A stretch of DNA of 64,000 nt from VFKI01 sp964647825 (GTDB lineage: Bacteria; Pseudomonadota; Gammaproteobacteria; DSM-16500), in NCBI GenBank assembly GCA_964647825.1, contig CAZYJL010000001.1:220588-284587 (forward strand), written 5' to 3'. The notes beneath the pieces were generated by a model. It was not told the DNA's origin. It searched no databases and saw only the letters and a list, made by a program, of their open reading frames with translations. The translations under genes were made by a program, and so were the position numbers. Positions 1 through 8,615 of the stretch are shown here, in pieces (the first letter of the stretch is position 1; each line of letters begins with the position of its first letter).

Positions 1-160
1 AATAACTTATTGATTATATTATTTTTTTTGAAAAAAATTACTCTACCACTCTCGAGTAAGCGTATTTTGATAGCTCTGAGCGGTAGTTTTATTTGTTTTA
101 TTACCTGAGAGCGACATGACGTCAGGCACAATCGTGCGGGCAAACCCGTCACTTCCCTGG

Positions 161-166
161 TATAAT
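161..166 (+). promoter_or_regulatory. Probable -10 box of the glyQ promoter
   Basis: A perfect TATAAT lies 36 bases before the glyQ ATG. The -35 region around 137-143 (CGGGCAA) is a poor match to TTGACA, so only the -10 call is supported. A weak interrupted inverted repeat at about 75-113 (GCTCT...AGAGC) lies upstream, with no clear role. Confidence 0.45.
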
Positions 167-201
167 CCCTCATTCCAGCGATTGATGAGAACAGTCCATC
201 T

Positions 202-1137
202 ATGCAAAAAAAATTGAAAAAACCCGTTCATGATGTACTTACCTTGCAAGGCATGATTGCCGCATTGCAAGATTTTTGGTCTAACGAAGGCTGTGTGATT
301 GTGCAGCCATTTGATATGGAAGTGGGTGCAGGGACATTTCATCCCGCTACATTTTTACGATCGATTGGCCCTGAACCTTGGCGTGCCGCGTATGTCCAAC
401 CGTGTCGACGTCCAACGGATGGGCGTTATGGTGATAATCCAAATCGTGTGCAGCATTATTATCAATTTCAAGTGGTGTTAAAGCCTTCTCCTGCAGATAT
501 TCAATCGCTCTATCTTGATTCTTTACGCACGTTAGGTGTGGATCCATTGACGGATGATTTGCGTTTTGTTGAAGATAATTGGGAAGCGCCAACATTGGGA
601 GCGTGGGGGCTTGGCTGGGAAGTGTGGTTGAACGGCATGGAAGTCACGCAGTTTACCTATTTTCAACAAGTGGGTGGGTTGGAATGCCGTCCGGTGACGG
701 GTGAAATTACTTATGGTTTGGAACGTCTCGCGATGCCGCTGCAGGGTATCGATAATATTTATGATTTAGTCTGGTGTAAACAAGGTGATCGTATTGTGCG
801 TTATGGTGATGTTTTTCATCAGAATGAAGTGGAGATGTCAAAATATAATTTTGAATTAGCTGATACTAAAATGTTATTTGGTCAATTTCATTTATTTGAA
901 AAAGAATGCCAACGATTAGCTGCAGAAAATCTTTCATTACCAGCCTATGAAATGGCAATGAAAGCTTCACATATTTTTAATTTATTAGATGCACGTCATG
1001 CGATTTCCGTGACAGAACGACAACAGTATATTTTGAAAATACGTAAACTCACGGCAGGTATTGCTGAGAAATATTTGGAAACACGTCAAGCTGCCGGGTT
1101 TCCGTTGCTGGAGGAAAAGCATCATGCGGCGGGCTGA
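202..1137 (+). CDS. glyQ: Glycyl-tRNA synthetase alpha subunit
   Basis: This is the catalytic alpha chain of the tetrameric (alpha2beta2) bacterial glycyl-tRNA synthetase, which charges tRNA-Gly in the cytoplasm. The 311-residue protein matches the family along its whole length. It shows the highly conserved stretches VQPFDMEVGAGTFHP near the N terminus, RRPTDGRYGDNPNR, WGLGWEVWLNGMEVTQFTYF and GLERLAM. The ATG follows a TATAAT promoter box and gives the family's usual N terminus (MQK...). Its 3' end overlaps glyS by 14 bases, so the two subunits are likely translationally coupled. Confidence 0.97.
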   Translation: MQKKLKKPVHDVLTLQGMIAALQDFWSNEGCVIVQPFDMEVGAGTFHPATFLRSIGPEPWRAAYVQPCRRPTDGRYGDNPNRVQHYYQFQVVLKPSPADIQSLYLDSLRTLGVDPLTDDLRFVEDNWEAPTLGAWGLGWEVWLNGMEVTQFTYFQQVGGLECRPVTGEITYGLERLAMPLQGIDNIYDLVWCKQGDRIVRYGDVFHQNEVEMSKYNFELADTKMLFGQFHLFEKECQRLAAENLSLPAYEMAMKASHIFNLLDARHAISVTERQQYILKIRKLTAGIAEKYLETRQAAGFPLLEEKHHAAG

Positions 1138-3205
1138 TTTTTTATTTGAGATACAAACAGAAGAACTGCCACCGAAAGCGTTATTGCGGCTTGCGAAAAG
1201 TTTATTGTCGGAAGTCACTGTGCGTTTGCAAAAATTAGCATTGCCTTTTCATTCGGGTGAATTTTTTGCAACACCACGTCGTTTAGCAATTCGAATTAAC
1301 AAGTTAACTGAAAAGCAAATTGATACGTTGGTCGAGCGTAAAGGTCCTGCATTAAAAGCGGCGTTTGGTGCAGCGGGTCAGCCTACACCCGCTTGTATTG
1401 GTTTTGCACGCTCTTGTGGTGTCACACCTGCAGAGTTAATTGTGATTAGTGAAAAAGATCGTGAATGGGTCGGTTTCCGTGAAACAGTGGCAGGTAAAAC
1501 GGTGGAAGAATTATTACCCACCGTGATGCGTGAAGCGTTAGCCGCTTTACCGATTCCCAAAAGAATGCGTTGGGGGGCGCAGCTTGAGGCGTTTGTTCGA
1601 CCTGTGCATTCTGTGATTTTATTATACGGTCGCAAAGTGATTACGACGGAATTATTTGGTTGTCAAAGTAGTCAAATGACCATGGGACATCGTTTTCATA
1701 GCCACAAAGCGATTCCTATTACAATGCCTGCATATTATGAAAAAAATCTTGAGCGACATTTTGTGATTGCCGATTTTGCACGACGCCGTCAAATGATTCA
1801 GGACAGTATTACAGAAATAGCAATCTCTGTTGGCGGTATCGCGCGTTTGGATGAGGCTTTGTTGGATGAGGTAACGGGTTTAGTTGAATGGCCGGTTGCG
1901 GTGAGTGGTCATTTCGATAAAAACTTTTTGTTGATGCCGTCAGAGATTTTAATTTCTGCTATGCAAGATCATCAACGCTATTTTCCAGTCGTCGATAAAA
2001 AAGGAAAATTATTACCGCGTTTTATTACAGTATTGAATCTTGTCAGTCGTGATGTGCAGCATGTGATTGCCGGCAATGAACGTGTGTTGCGTGCGCGCTT
2101 ATCGGATGCCGCTTTCTTTTTTGAAAATGATAAAAAGCAGACTCTCGCATCTCGTTGTGAAAAAGATGGTAGGTTAGAACATACGGTGTTTCATGCAAAA
2201 TTAGGAACATTAGCAGATCGCAGTCGTCGAGTGGCAATGTTAGCGGAGTATATTGCAAATAAATTAGGTGCAGATAGTACTTTGGCAAAACGTGCCGGAC
2301 ATTTAGCATTCGCTGATCTTGCGACAGAGGTCGTCGGAGAATTTCCAGAGTTACAAGGCACAATGGGAAAATATTACGCGCTATCGGACGGCGAACCCTC
2401 TGAGATTGCGCAAGCTTTAGCAGAACAGTATTTGCCACGTTTTGCCGGCGATAAATTGCCGCAGTCAATTATTGGAAATGTTTTAGCATTAGCTAGCCGT
2501 GTTGATTTATTAACGGGTATTTTCGGTGTGCGTGAAATGCCAACAGGTGATCGTGATCCATTTGCGTTGCGACGTGCAGCGCTTGGTATTGTGCGTATTT
2601 TGATTGAGAAAAAAATACAGCTAAATATTAAGGAAATAGTCAATTTTGCAGTGACGCTTTATCCAGAGAAAATGATTGCGACTAAAACAATTGAAGAAGT
2701 GACGAATTTTATTTTTGAGCGATTAAAATATTGGTACGTTGATCAAGGTATTCCAACGGATGTGTTTGCGGCAGTTGCAGCTGTCGGTGTGCTATCGCCA
2801 TATGATTTTCATCAACGTGTGCAAGCAGTACAAGAATTTATACGTTTACCCGAAGCAGCATCTCTCAGTATTGCTAATAAACGTGTGAATAATATTTTAT
2901 CGAAATCAGAAAATGAAATTGATCAAAATAAAGAAATTAATGCGAAATTATTTGAATTAGCTGCTGAGAAAAACTTGGCAGCAGCGCTTGCACGCAAACG
3001 TGATATTGTGCTGAATTTTTCAAAAAATGGAAATTACGCACGGGCGTTAAGTGAGTTATCTTCATTACGTATGCCAGTCGATGATTTTTTTGCAAATGTG
3101 TTAGTGATGGCAGAAGATGAGGATCAAAGACATAATCGTTTGCAATTATTAGTGCAATTGCGCGCTTTATTTTTGCATGTCGCTGATATTGCGTGTTTGC
3201 AATAA
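1124..3205 (+). CDS. glyS: Glycyl-tRNA synthetase beta subunit
   Basis: This is the beta chain of the alpha2beta2 glycyl-tRNA synthetase, needed for tRNA-Gly recognition. The reading frame is open further upstream, but the ATG at 1124 is preceded by GAGGAAAAG (1111-1119). It yields the usual family start RADFLFEIQTEELPPKAL and a 693-residue protein, close to the roughly 690 residues typical of the family. Visible conserved parts include TPRRLA near residue 50, ISAMQDHQRYFPV in the middle and an alpha-helical C-terminal anticodon-binding region. It overlaps glyQ by 14 bases. Confidence 0.97.
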   Translation: MRRADFLFEIQTEELPPKALLRLAKSLLSEVTVRLQKLALPFHSGEFFATPRRLAIRINKLTEKQIDTLVERKGPALKAAFGAAGQPTPACIGFARSCGVTPAELIVISEKDREWVGFRETVAGKTVEELLPTVMREALAALPIPKRMRWGAQLEAFVRPVHSVILLYGRKVITTELFGCQSSQMTMGHRFHSHKAIPITMPAYYEKNLERHFVIADFARRRQMIQDSITEIAISVGGIARLDEALLDEVTGLVEWPVAVSGHFDKNFLLMPSEILISAMQDHQRYFPVVDKKGKLLPRFITVLNLVSRDVQHVIAGNERVLRARLSDAAFFFENDKKQTLASRCEKDGRLEHTVFHAKLGTLADRSRRVAMLAEYIANKLGADSTLAKRAGHLAFADLATEVVGEFPELQGTMGKYYALSDGEPSEIAQALAEQYLPRFAGDKLPQSIIGNVLALASRVDLLTGIFGVREMPTGDRDPFALRRAALGIVRILIEKKIQLNIKEIVNFAVTLYPEKMIATKTIEEVTNFIFERLKYWYVDQGIPTDVFAAVAAVGVLSPYDFHQRVQAVQEFIRLPEAASLSIANKRVNNILSKSENEIDQNKEINAKLFELAAEKNLAAALARKRDIVLNFSKNGNYARALSELSSLRMPVDDFFANVLVMAEDEDQRHNRLQLLVQLRALFLHVADIACLQ

Positions 3206-3237
3206 TTAAAAAGTTTAGGAGTAAGAAGTCGGAAAAC

Positions 3238-3828
3238 ATGTCAATCAAAAAGAAAGTATTGATTCTTGATCGTGATGGTGTGATTAATCATGATCCAACG
3301 GGTTATATTAGTTCGCCAGAAGCATGGCAGCCAATCCCTGGGAGTTTGTCAGCGATTGCGACGTTAAATCGTGCGGGTTGGCATGTGTTTGTCGTGACAA
3401 ATCAATCCGGGATTGGTCGTGGTTATTATGATCTCGAAGATTTATCACGTATCCATGAAAAAATGTTACGCGCACTTGCAGCAGAAGGCGGCTATATAGA
3501 AGAAATTTTTTATTGTCCGCATGAACCAGAGGCAAAATGTGATTGTCGCAAACCGGCGCCTGGTCTTTTTTTAGATTTACAAAAAAAGTTTGATATCGAT
3601 TTAACGCAAGCCTTTTTTGTTGGAGATAAATTGTCAGATGTGCGTGCAGCACGAGCTGTCGGTTGTCAGCCCATATTAGTCTTAACGGGAAATGGTAGAC
3701 AAACGATGCAAGATAACCCTGCATTAGATGTGCCGTGCTTTGCTGATTTAGCGGCTTTTGCTATGCATTTGCTACAGCTGGCTGCGTCGCCAGAGGAGAG
3801 AGGTTGTGAAAAATCATCAAAAAAATAA
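3238..3828 (+). CDS. gmhB: D-glycero-beta-D-manno-heptose-1,7-bisphosphate 7-phosphatase
   Basis: This HAD-superfamily phosphatase removes the 7-phosphate in the ADP-heptose pathway that feeds the LPS inner core. It shows the DRDGVIN nucleophile motif near residue 10, TNQSGIGRGYY, the cysteine/histidine zinc loop CPHEPEAKCDC followed by RKPAPG, and the late acidic motif GDKLSDVRAA. The ATG at 3238 is preferred because it puts the first motif at the usual place; the frame is open from 3193. It heads a run of overlapping LPS genes, and its 3' end overlaps the next gene by 23 bases. Confidence 0.93.
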   Translation: MSIKKKVLILDRDGVINHDPTGYISSPEAWQPIPGSLSAIATLNRAGWHVFVVTNQSGIGRGYYDLEDLSRIHEKMLRALAAEGGYIEEIFYCPHEPEAKCDCRKPAPGLFLDLQKKFDIDLTQAFFVGDKLSDVRAARAVGCQPILVLTGNGRQTMQDNPALDVPCFADLAAFAMHLLQLAASPEERGCEKSSKK

Positions 3829-4624
3829 AGGTTTTTTTGCGTTGTGTGGTTACATGAATCAATTTCTTTGTTCTTCTCTTTTTTCGATTCTATTATTTGT
3901 GATTACCATTATTTACAGTGTGTTTTGTTTAATATGTCGTCCGCTGCCGTTAGCTTTTCGCTGTCGCATGATTGATGCATGGACGATTAGTATGATTGCG
4001 TTACTAAAATGGATTTGTCGTGTTGATTATCAAGTGGAAGGATTAGAAAATATTCCGCAAGATCGCGTGGGTGTAGTGTTTAGCAAGCATCAATCGACAT
4101 GGGAAACCTTTTTTTTACCACGTTATTTTCGTCAAGCGGCGATTATTTTAAAGCGTGAATTGTTATGGGTGCCGTTTTTTGGTTGGGGGTTGGCGAATAC
4201 GGATCCGATAGCAATTAATCGCAATTTAAAATCTTCGGCGATGGAGCAGATAATTAAGAAAGGAAAAGCGTATTTAGCAGCAGGTCGATGGATTATTGTG
4301 TATCCGGAAGGTACACGCATTTCTCCGGGAAAAAATGGGAATTTTCGTCCTGGTGGTGCGCGTTTAGCGGTTGCAGCAGAGTGTCCGATCATTCCTGTGG
4401 CGCACAATGCCGGGTATTTTTGGCCGAAACGGGGATTTATCAAACGTCCAGGGACGATTCATGTGGTGTTTGGCCCGGTAATAGAAACAAAAGGGCGTAC
4501 GGTTGAAACCGTGTTGGCAGAAGCCACGCAATGGATAGAAAACAAAATGTTGGTCTTAGATGCGGAAGCGCGTGCGCAATTAGGTGATCTGTATTTAAAA
4601 AATAAGGAAAGTAAGCGCGGATGA
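3806..4624 (+). CDS. plsC: PlsC-type 1-acylglycerol-3-phosphate acyltransferase
   Basis: A membrane-bound acyltransferase of the PlsC/LPLAT family, which transfers an acyl chain to a lysophospholipid or related acceptor. An N-terminal hydrophobic segment precedes the active-site motif KHQSTWETFF, which has HX4E instead of the classical HX4D, a variant seen in many proteobacterial members. Further motifs are the IAINR block, YPEGTRISPG and CPIIPVAHN. I chose GTG at 3806 because a strong AGAGGAGAGAGG lies just before it; the frame is open from 3758 and an ATG lies at 3854. Its place between gmhB and waaG suggests it supports envelope or LPS assembly, but the exact acceptor is not determinable. 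Confidence 0.85.
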   Translation: MKNHQKNKGFFALCGYMNQFLCSSLFSILLFVITIIYSVFCLICRPLPLAFRCRMIDAWTISMIALLKWICRVDYQVEGLENIPQDRVGVVFSKHQSTWETFFLPRYFRQAAIILKRELLWVPFFGWGLANTDPIAINRNLKSSAMEQIIKKGKAYLAAGRWIIVYPEGTRISPGKNGNFRPGGARLAVAAECPIIPVAHNAGYFWPKRGFIKRPGTIHVVFGPVIETKGRTVETVLAEATQWIENKMLVLDAEARAQLGDLYLKNKESKRG

Positions 4625-5739
4625 CTTTTGCCTTTTGTTTGTTTCGCTATTTCCCTTTTGGCGGTTTGCAGCGTGATTTTTTACGTATTGCGCAAGTATT
4701 ACTAGCACGTGGACATACGGTGACGGTCTACACGATGAAATGGGAAGGTGAGCAAATTCCTGGGTTGACGGTGCATGTTGTGCCGGTAGCAGGTTGGCAA
4801 AATCATACGCGCATTCGTCAATTTACTGAAAAAGTAAGAGTTTTTTTGCAGGAAAAAAAAGTAGATTGTATTGTTGGCTTTAATAAAATGCCGGGGTTAG
4901 ATGTCTATTATGCAGCAGATACCTGTTTTCAAGCGAAAGCGCGGCAGCAACATGGTGCATGGTATCGATTCACGCCACGTTATTTAGCCATGCGTGCGTT
5001 AGAAGAAAGTGTATTTGGTAAAAATGCATCAACTCGTATTTTCTTAATTGCCCCTAAAGAACAAGCAGTTTTTATGCGTTATTATCAAACGCCAGCACAA
5101 CGTTTTTATTTGTTACCACCCGGCATTGCGCGTGATCGCATGGCGCCTCCTGACCGAAAAAATCAGCGTGCAGTAAAACGAAAAACATTACACATCACAG
5201 CAGAAACGTTTTTATTATTATTTGTTGGTTCGGGATTTAAAACAAAAGGGTTGGATCGCGTTTTACACGCATTGGCGTCTTTACCAGTGAAATTGAAAGC
5301 GCGTTGTCGGTTGATGATTGTCGGTAGAGATCATCAGCACGTATATCAACAATTAGCACAGCGTTTGCAGATAGCGCAGCAGATTGATTTTGCGGGTGGG
5401 CGTGACGATATTCCTGAGCTCATGCTCGCAGCCGATGTGTTAGTCCATCCCGCGCGCAATGAAAATACGGGTACTGTCTTGCTGGAAGCTGTTATTGCTG
5501 GGTTGCCGGTGTTAACCACAGATGTCTGTGGGTATGCGGATTATGTTGTGCAAGCGGGTGCGGGTCAGGTATTGTCCTCCCCTTTTGATCAAAAAAAGCT
5601 CACCGAGGTATTGCAAGACATGCTATTATCCCCAAATCGACAAAAATGGTCCGAAAATGGACAGTTGTTTGGGCGGCAGGCGGATTTGTATAGCTTGCCG
5701 GAACGGGCAGCCGATTTGCTTGAGTCATTTGTTATATGA
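4621..5739 (+). CDS. waaG: LPS core glucosyltransferase I (WaaG/RfaG-like, GT4)
   Basis: A GT-B fold glycosyltransferase of family GT4, expected to add the first hexose to the heptose of the LPS inner core on the cytoplasmic face of the inner membrane. It opens with FRYFPFGGLQRDFLRIA, typical of WaaG. The phosphate-binding GSGFKTKGLDR segment lies near residue 200, and the C-terminal EX7E donor motif appears as NENTGTVLLEAVIAG. The ATG overlaps the acyltransferase stop by four bases and its own stop overlaps waaP by four, indicating translational coupling. Confidence 0.93.
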   Translation: MTFAFCLFRYFPFGGLQRDFLRIAQVLLARGHTVTVYTMKWEGEQIPGLTVHVVPVAGWQNHTRIRQFTEKVRVFLQEKKVDCIVGFNKMPGLDVYYAADTCFQAKARQQHGAWYRFTPRYLAMRALEESVFGKNASTRIFLIAPKEQAVFMRYYQTPAQRFYLLPPGIARDRMAPPDRKNQRAVKRKTLHITAETFLLLFVGSGFKTKGLDRVLHALASLPVKLKARCRLMIVGRDHQHVYQQLAQRLQIAQQIDFAGGRDDIPELMLAADVLVHPARNENTGTVLLEAVIAGLPVLTTDVCGYADYVVQAGAGQVLSSPFDQKKLTEVLQDMLLSPNRQKWSENGQLFGRQADLYSLPERAADLLESFVI

Positions 5740-6557
5740 TTTGGATGCATACAACGATTCTTCCTTTTTTTTCAGAAAATAGGTCTGAAGAGGCCATATT
5801 TGCGTCTGTGATGGCACTTGCTGGGACAGTGTATCGTGATCAAGAAAACCGTCGTACGCAGCGTATTGTACATGGAGAAAATCGTTGGTTTTTGAAAACG
5901 CATCGCGGCGTCGGTTGGAAAGAAATTCTGATTAATTTAATGCAATTGCGTTTACCGGTATTAGGCGCACGTCATGAATGGCGAGCCATTCAACGATTAA
6001 ATGATTTAGCGATTCCGACGTTAACGGTGCTGGCTTATGGGGAACGGGGATGGCATCCAGCGTATCGTCAGTCTTTTTTATTAACGCGTGAATTGCCGCC
6101 ATCGATTTCATTGGAAGAACTGGTGCAGCAAATGCCAATGCGACCGATTTCTTTTCGTTTAAAAAAACAGCTTATTTTACAAGTGGCGCAGATTGCACAG
6201 ACATTACATCGACATGGCGTGAATCATCGCGATTTTTATTTATGTCATTTTTTATTAGATTTGGCGTCATTAAACTTATTTGAAACATCGCAGGCTACAT
6301 CAGCAAAATTAGTTTTATATGTGATTGATCTACATCGCGCAGGTGTTCGCAAAAAAACAGCGTTACGTTGGATTATAAAAGATCTTGCCGGCTTGTATTT
6401 TTCCGGGCACGATGCCGGTTTAACGCAGCGTGATTATTTACGCTTTATGCGAGCGTATCAAGGGAGTGAAACGATTCATTTTTCACAAAAAGAAAGGATC
6501 TTCTGGCAAAAGGTGAAAAAACGTGGCGATAAATTATATGCAAGACATGCAAACTAA
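5736..6557 (+). CDS. waaP: LPS core heptose(I) kinase (WaaP/RfaP-like)
   Basis: A protein-kinase-like enzyme that phosphorylates the inner-core heptose I of LPS. The 273-residue protein has a lysine-bearing strand (RWFLKTHRG), the catalytic loop HGVNHRDFYLCHFLLD near residue 160 and the metal-binding VIDLHRAG, all characteristic of WaaP. It starts in an ATGA overlap with waaG. Its 3' end overlaps the next kinase gene by 35 bases. Together these genes build and phosphorylate the LPS core. Confidence 0.92.
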   Translation: MIWMHTTILPFFSENRSEEAIFASVMALAGTVYRDQENRRTQRIVHGENRWFLKTHRGVGWKEILINLMQLRLPVLGARHEWRAIQRLNDLAIPTLTVLAYGERGWHPAYRQSFLLTRELPPSISLEELVQQMPMRPISFRLKKQLILQVAQIAQTLHRHGVNHRDFYLCHFLLDLASLNLFETSQATSAKLVLYVIDLHRAGVRKKTALRWIIKDLAGLYFSGHDAGLTQRDYLRFMRAYQGSETIHFSQKERIFWQKVKKRGDKLYARHAN

Positions 6558-7998
6558 AATGAATAATTCGAGTGTGACATGGAAACAACTCTATAAAAAA
6601 CCACAAACTGTGTTGTTTCCTTTTGAATTACAGGTTTCGACAGAATTACCATCGGTGCGATGTGAGCAACTATTACGTTTATTACCCAAGAAACGTATGG
6701 TATTTGCAGGTAATTGGCAAGGTGTGCCGGTGATTGTAAAAATTTTTTTACAACCTGGACGTGCAGGGCAACACTGGGCACATGAAGTAAAACATTTAAA
6801 AAAATTAGCGGAAACGGGCATTGCCATGCCAAAGTTATTATATTGCGGCAAATCCATGCACGACAAAATGCCGGTGTTGATAACAAGTAAGATTGAACAA
6901 GCGATCGGTTTAGACAGTTTATGGCAGCGGCATGCGTTTACAACGTATGGCACACGTTTGATGGAAGCAATGACGTTGGAGCTTGCGACGCAACATGTCA
7001 TGGGTGTTGTGCAAAATGATTTACATCTGGGTAATTTCTTATTGAAGCAACAAGATATTTATACGATTGATTGCGCAGCGATTCAGTTTTTTAATGAACC
7101 ATTATCGCCGGATAAAAGCATTGATCATTTAGCCTTATTTTTCGCGCAATTGGGTGCTGGTACAGAAAAATTATGTGATGCGCTTTATACTCTCTATGCA
7201 AAAGCGCGTGGCTGGCAAATAAAAGAAAGTGATTTTGTCTATTTAAGAAAAAAAACACATTTGTATTTAAGAAGACGTTTAAATTTATTTAAAGAAAAAG
7301 CGATGCGTAATTCAACGCAATTTTCTCGAAAAAGTTTTTTCAATAAGCGAATACATTTTGATCGTCATTATACCTCCCCTGCATTTTTAGAATTTTTAAT
7401 CAATCCAGAAAGTGTTTTCCAACAAAGTAATGCGGTGTTATTGAAGAATGGGCGCTCATCGACGGTGATACGTGTGCGGATTGGTGAGCAAGATTTAGTG
7501 GTCAAACGTTATAATATAAAATCTTTTTCGCATTGGTTGCGGCGCTGTTTGCGGATGACGCGTGCGGTGCGTTGTTGGCAGCGGGCGCATGTGTTGTTGC
7601 ATGCGGGTATCCCGGTGGCAAAACCGGTGGCGTGTATTGAAAAACGTTTTTTTGGATTACGACACACATCATGGTTTGTAACAGAATTTGTGGAAGGACC
7701 GGATGCGGGCCAGTATTTTGCAACGCATGAGGCAACAGAACCGCATTGTCAGCGTCTTGCAAAACGGATGGTAAAAATGTTGGAGGCGTTGGCAGAGCTC
7801 AGAATGAGTCACGGCGATCTCAAGGCAACCAATATTATTGTGCATGGCCCAGAGCACCATGAGAAACCTGTTTTAATCGATTTAGATGGCGTGAGGCGGC
7901 ATTACCTAACGGATCAGCAACAGATTTTATCCAAAGAATTGCAGCGTTTATTGCAAAACTGGGAACATCAAGCGGCGATCCGGGCATTGTTTGAGTAA
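6523..7998 (+). CDS. Tandem-kinase-domain protein, LPS kinase (InaA/WaaP-like) family
   Basis: A 491-residue protein with two kinase-like domains in one chain. The first has a catalytic loop QNDLHLGNFLL near residue 164 and YTIDCAAI as metal loop. The second has the lysine strand DLVVKRY, catalytic loop HGDLKATNIIV near residue 430 and metal loop LIDLDGVRR. Both retain the catalytic Asp and Asn, so both could be active. By family and position it probably phosphorylates other LPS core sugars such as Kdo or a second heptose, but the substrate is unknown. GTG at 6523 is preceded by AAAAGGTG; ATGs at 6538 and 6559 are alternatives. Confidence 0.8.
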   Translation: MAINYMQDMQTKMNNSSVTWKQLYKKPQTVLFPFELQVSTELPSVRCEQLLRLLPKKRMVFAGNWQGVPVIVKIFLQPGRAGQHWAHEVKHLKKLAETGIAMPKLLYCGKSMHDKMPVLITSKIEQAIGLDSLWQRHAFTTYGTRLMEAMTLELATQHVMGVVQNDLHLGNFLLKQQDIYTIDCAAIQFFNEPLSPDKSIDHLALFFAQLGAGTEKLCDALYTLYAKARGWQIKESDFVYLRKKTHLYLRRRLNLFKEKAMRNSTQFSRKSFFNKRIHFDRHYTSPAFLEFLINPESVFQQSNAVLLKNGRSSTVIRVRIGEQDLVVKRYNIKSFSHWLRRCLRMTRAVRCWQRAHVLLHAGIPVAKPVACIEKRFFGLRHTSWFVTEFVEGPDAGQYFATHEATEPHCQRLAKRMVKMLEALAELRMSHGDLKATNIIVHGPEHHEKPVLIDLDGVRRHYLTDQQQILSKELQRLLQNWEHQAAIRALFE

Positions 7999-8051
7999 AA
8001 GCTAAAATAAATCTTGGTGTATTTGTATGATTGGCCTGTCTTCTCACGGCT

Positions 8052-8231
8052 AGGGCCACCTCATATAAATTGATATCTTTTCTATCTTTAAATTTAGTTT
8101 TTGGTAAAAAACTAACTATAAAAAATCTTGTTATCCGGCTTTACAACTTGTCACCCCGCAACAAGTGCGGGGCGACAGCTTTTTTTGTTAAAAATAGCTC
8201 ATAAAAAGATCAATTTATATGAGGTGGCCCT
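8052..8231. repeat. MITE-like element, copy 1
   Basis: A 180-bp element with terminal inverted repeats: AGGGCCACCTCATATAAATT at the left and its reverse complement at the right. It carries no coding sequence. The inside contains a small palindrome of the CCCCGCA...TGCGGGG type. TTCTCACG occurs directly on both sides (8041-8050 and 8233-8240), which looks like a target-site duplication. Related copies lie at 9896-10105, 47781-47935 (degenerate) and from 63948 to the window end. Confidence 0.8.
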
Positions 8232-8234
8232 GTT

Positions 8235-8347
8235 CTCACGTCGTATTTTTGATCTATCTTATTGATTATATTGAGAAAAGCATATTATCTGTTGTCTGTT
8301 GATTTTATTAATAATTTGACTAAGTCAAATTTTAATACTTTTATAAT
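8235..8347 (+). promoter_or_regulatory. Duplicated promoter/operator segment, copy 1
   Basis: This segment is nearly identical to 10109-10221, and both precede an orphan gene. Each contains a palindrome with 8-base arms, AATTTGAC-NNN-GTCAAATT (here 8313-8331), suggesting a regulator-binding site. Each also has TATAAT at the same distance downstream (8342-8347), although the sequence just before TATAAT differs between copies. TTGACT inside the palindrome is a candidate -35 box, with an unusually long 20-base spacer. The remaining bases up to the gene (8348-8615) are AT-rich and show nothing else clear. Confidence 0.5.
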
Positions 8348-8615
8348 TAGTTACTTAACTAGCATCGTAGCCAAATGATCGCATTATTTACACATTGCAA
8401 ATTAATGGTTGATTTTTGTTTTTATGCCGGAATTGCAGGATAATGCACTTGACCTTGATATTTTTTTAAAAATAAAGAAAGGGTGTGTTTTGAAGGGAAA
8501 AATTTATTAAAAAAGTAAATAAAACATATTAAAAAAAGCGTGAATCAAATTGGGAATTCGATTGCATTAGATATAGCAAAAATTATCCTCTACTGAAATG
8601 AATAATAGGAATTTT

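Noticed and set aside
1..21. CTTATTGATTATATT at the window start matches the duplicated promoter segment at 8258-8272
   Set aside because: Only about 15 AT-rich bases match and the similarity does not continue, so chance is likely.
75..113. Interrupted inverted repeat before glyQ as a possible riboswitch or T-box
   Set aside because: It lies upstream of the probable TATAAT, the stem is broken, and no T-box specifier or terminator is visible.
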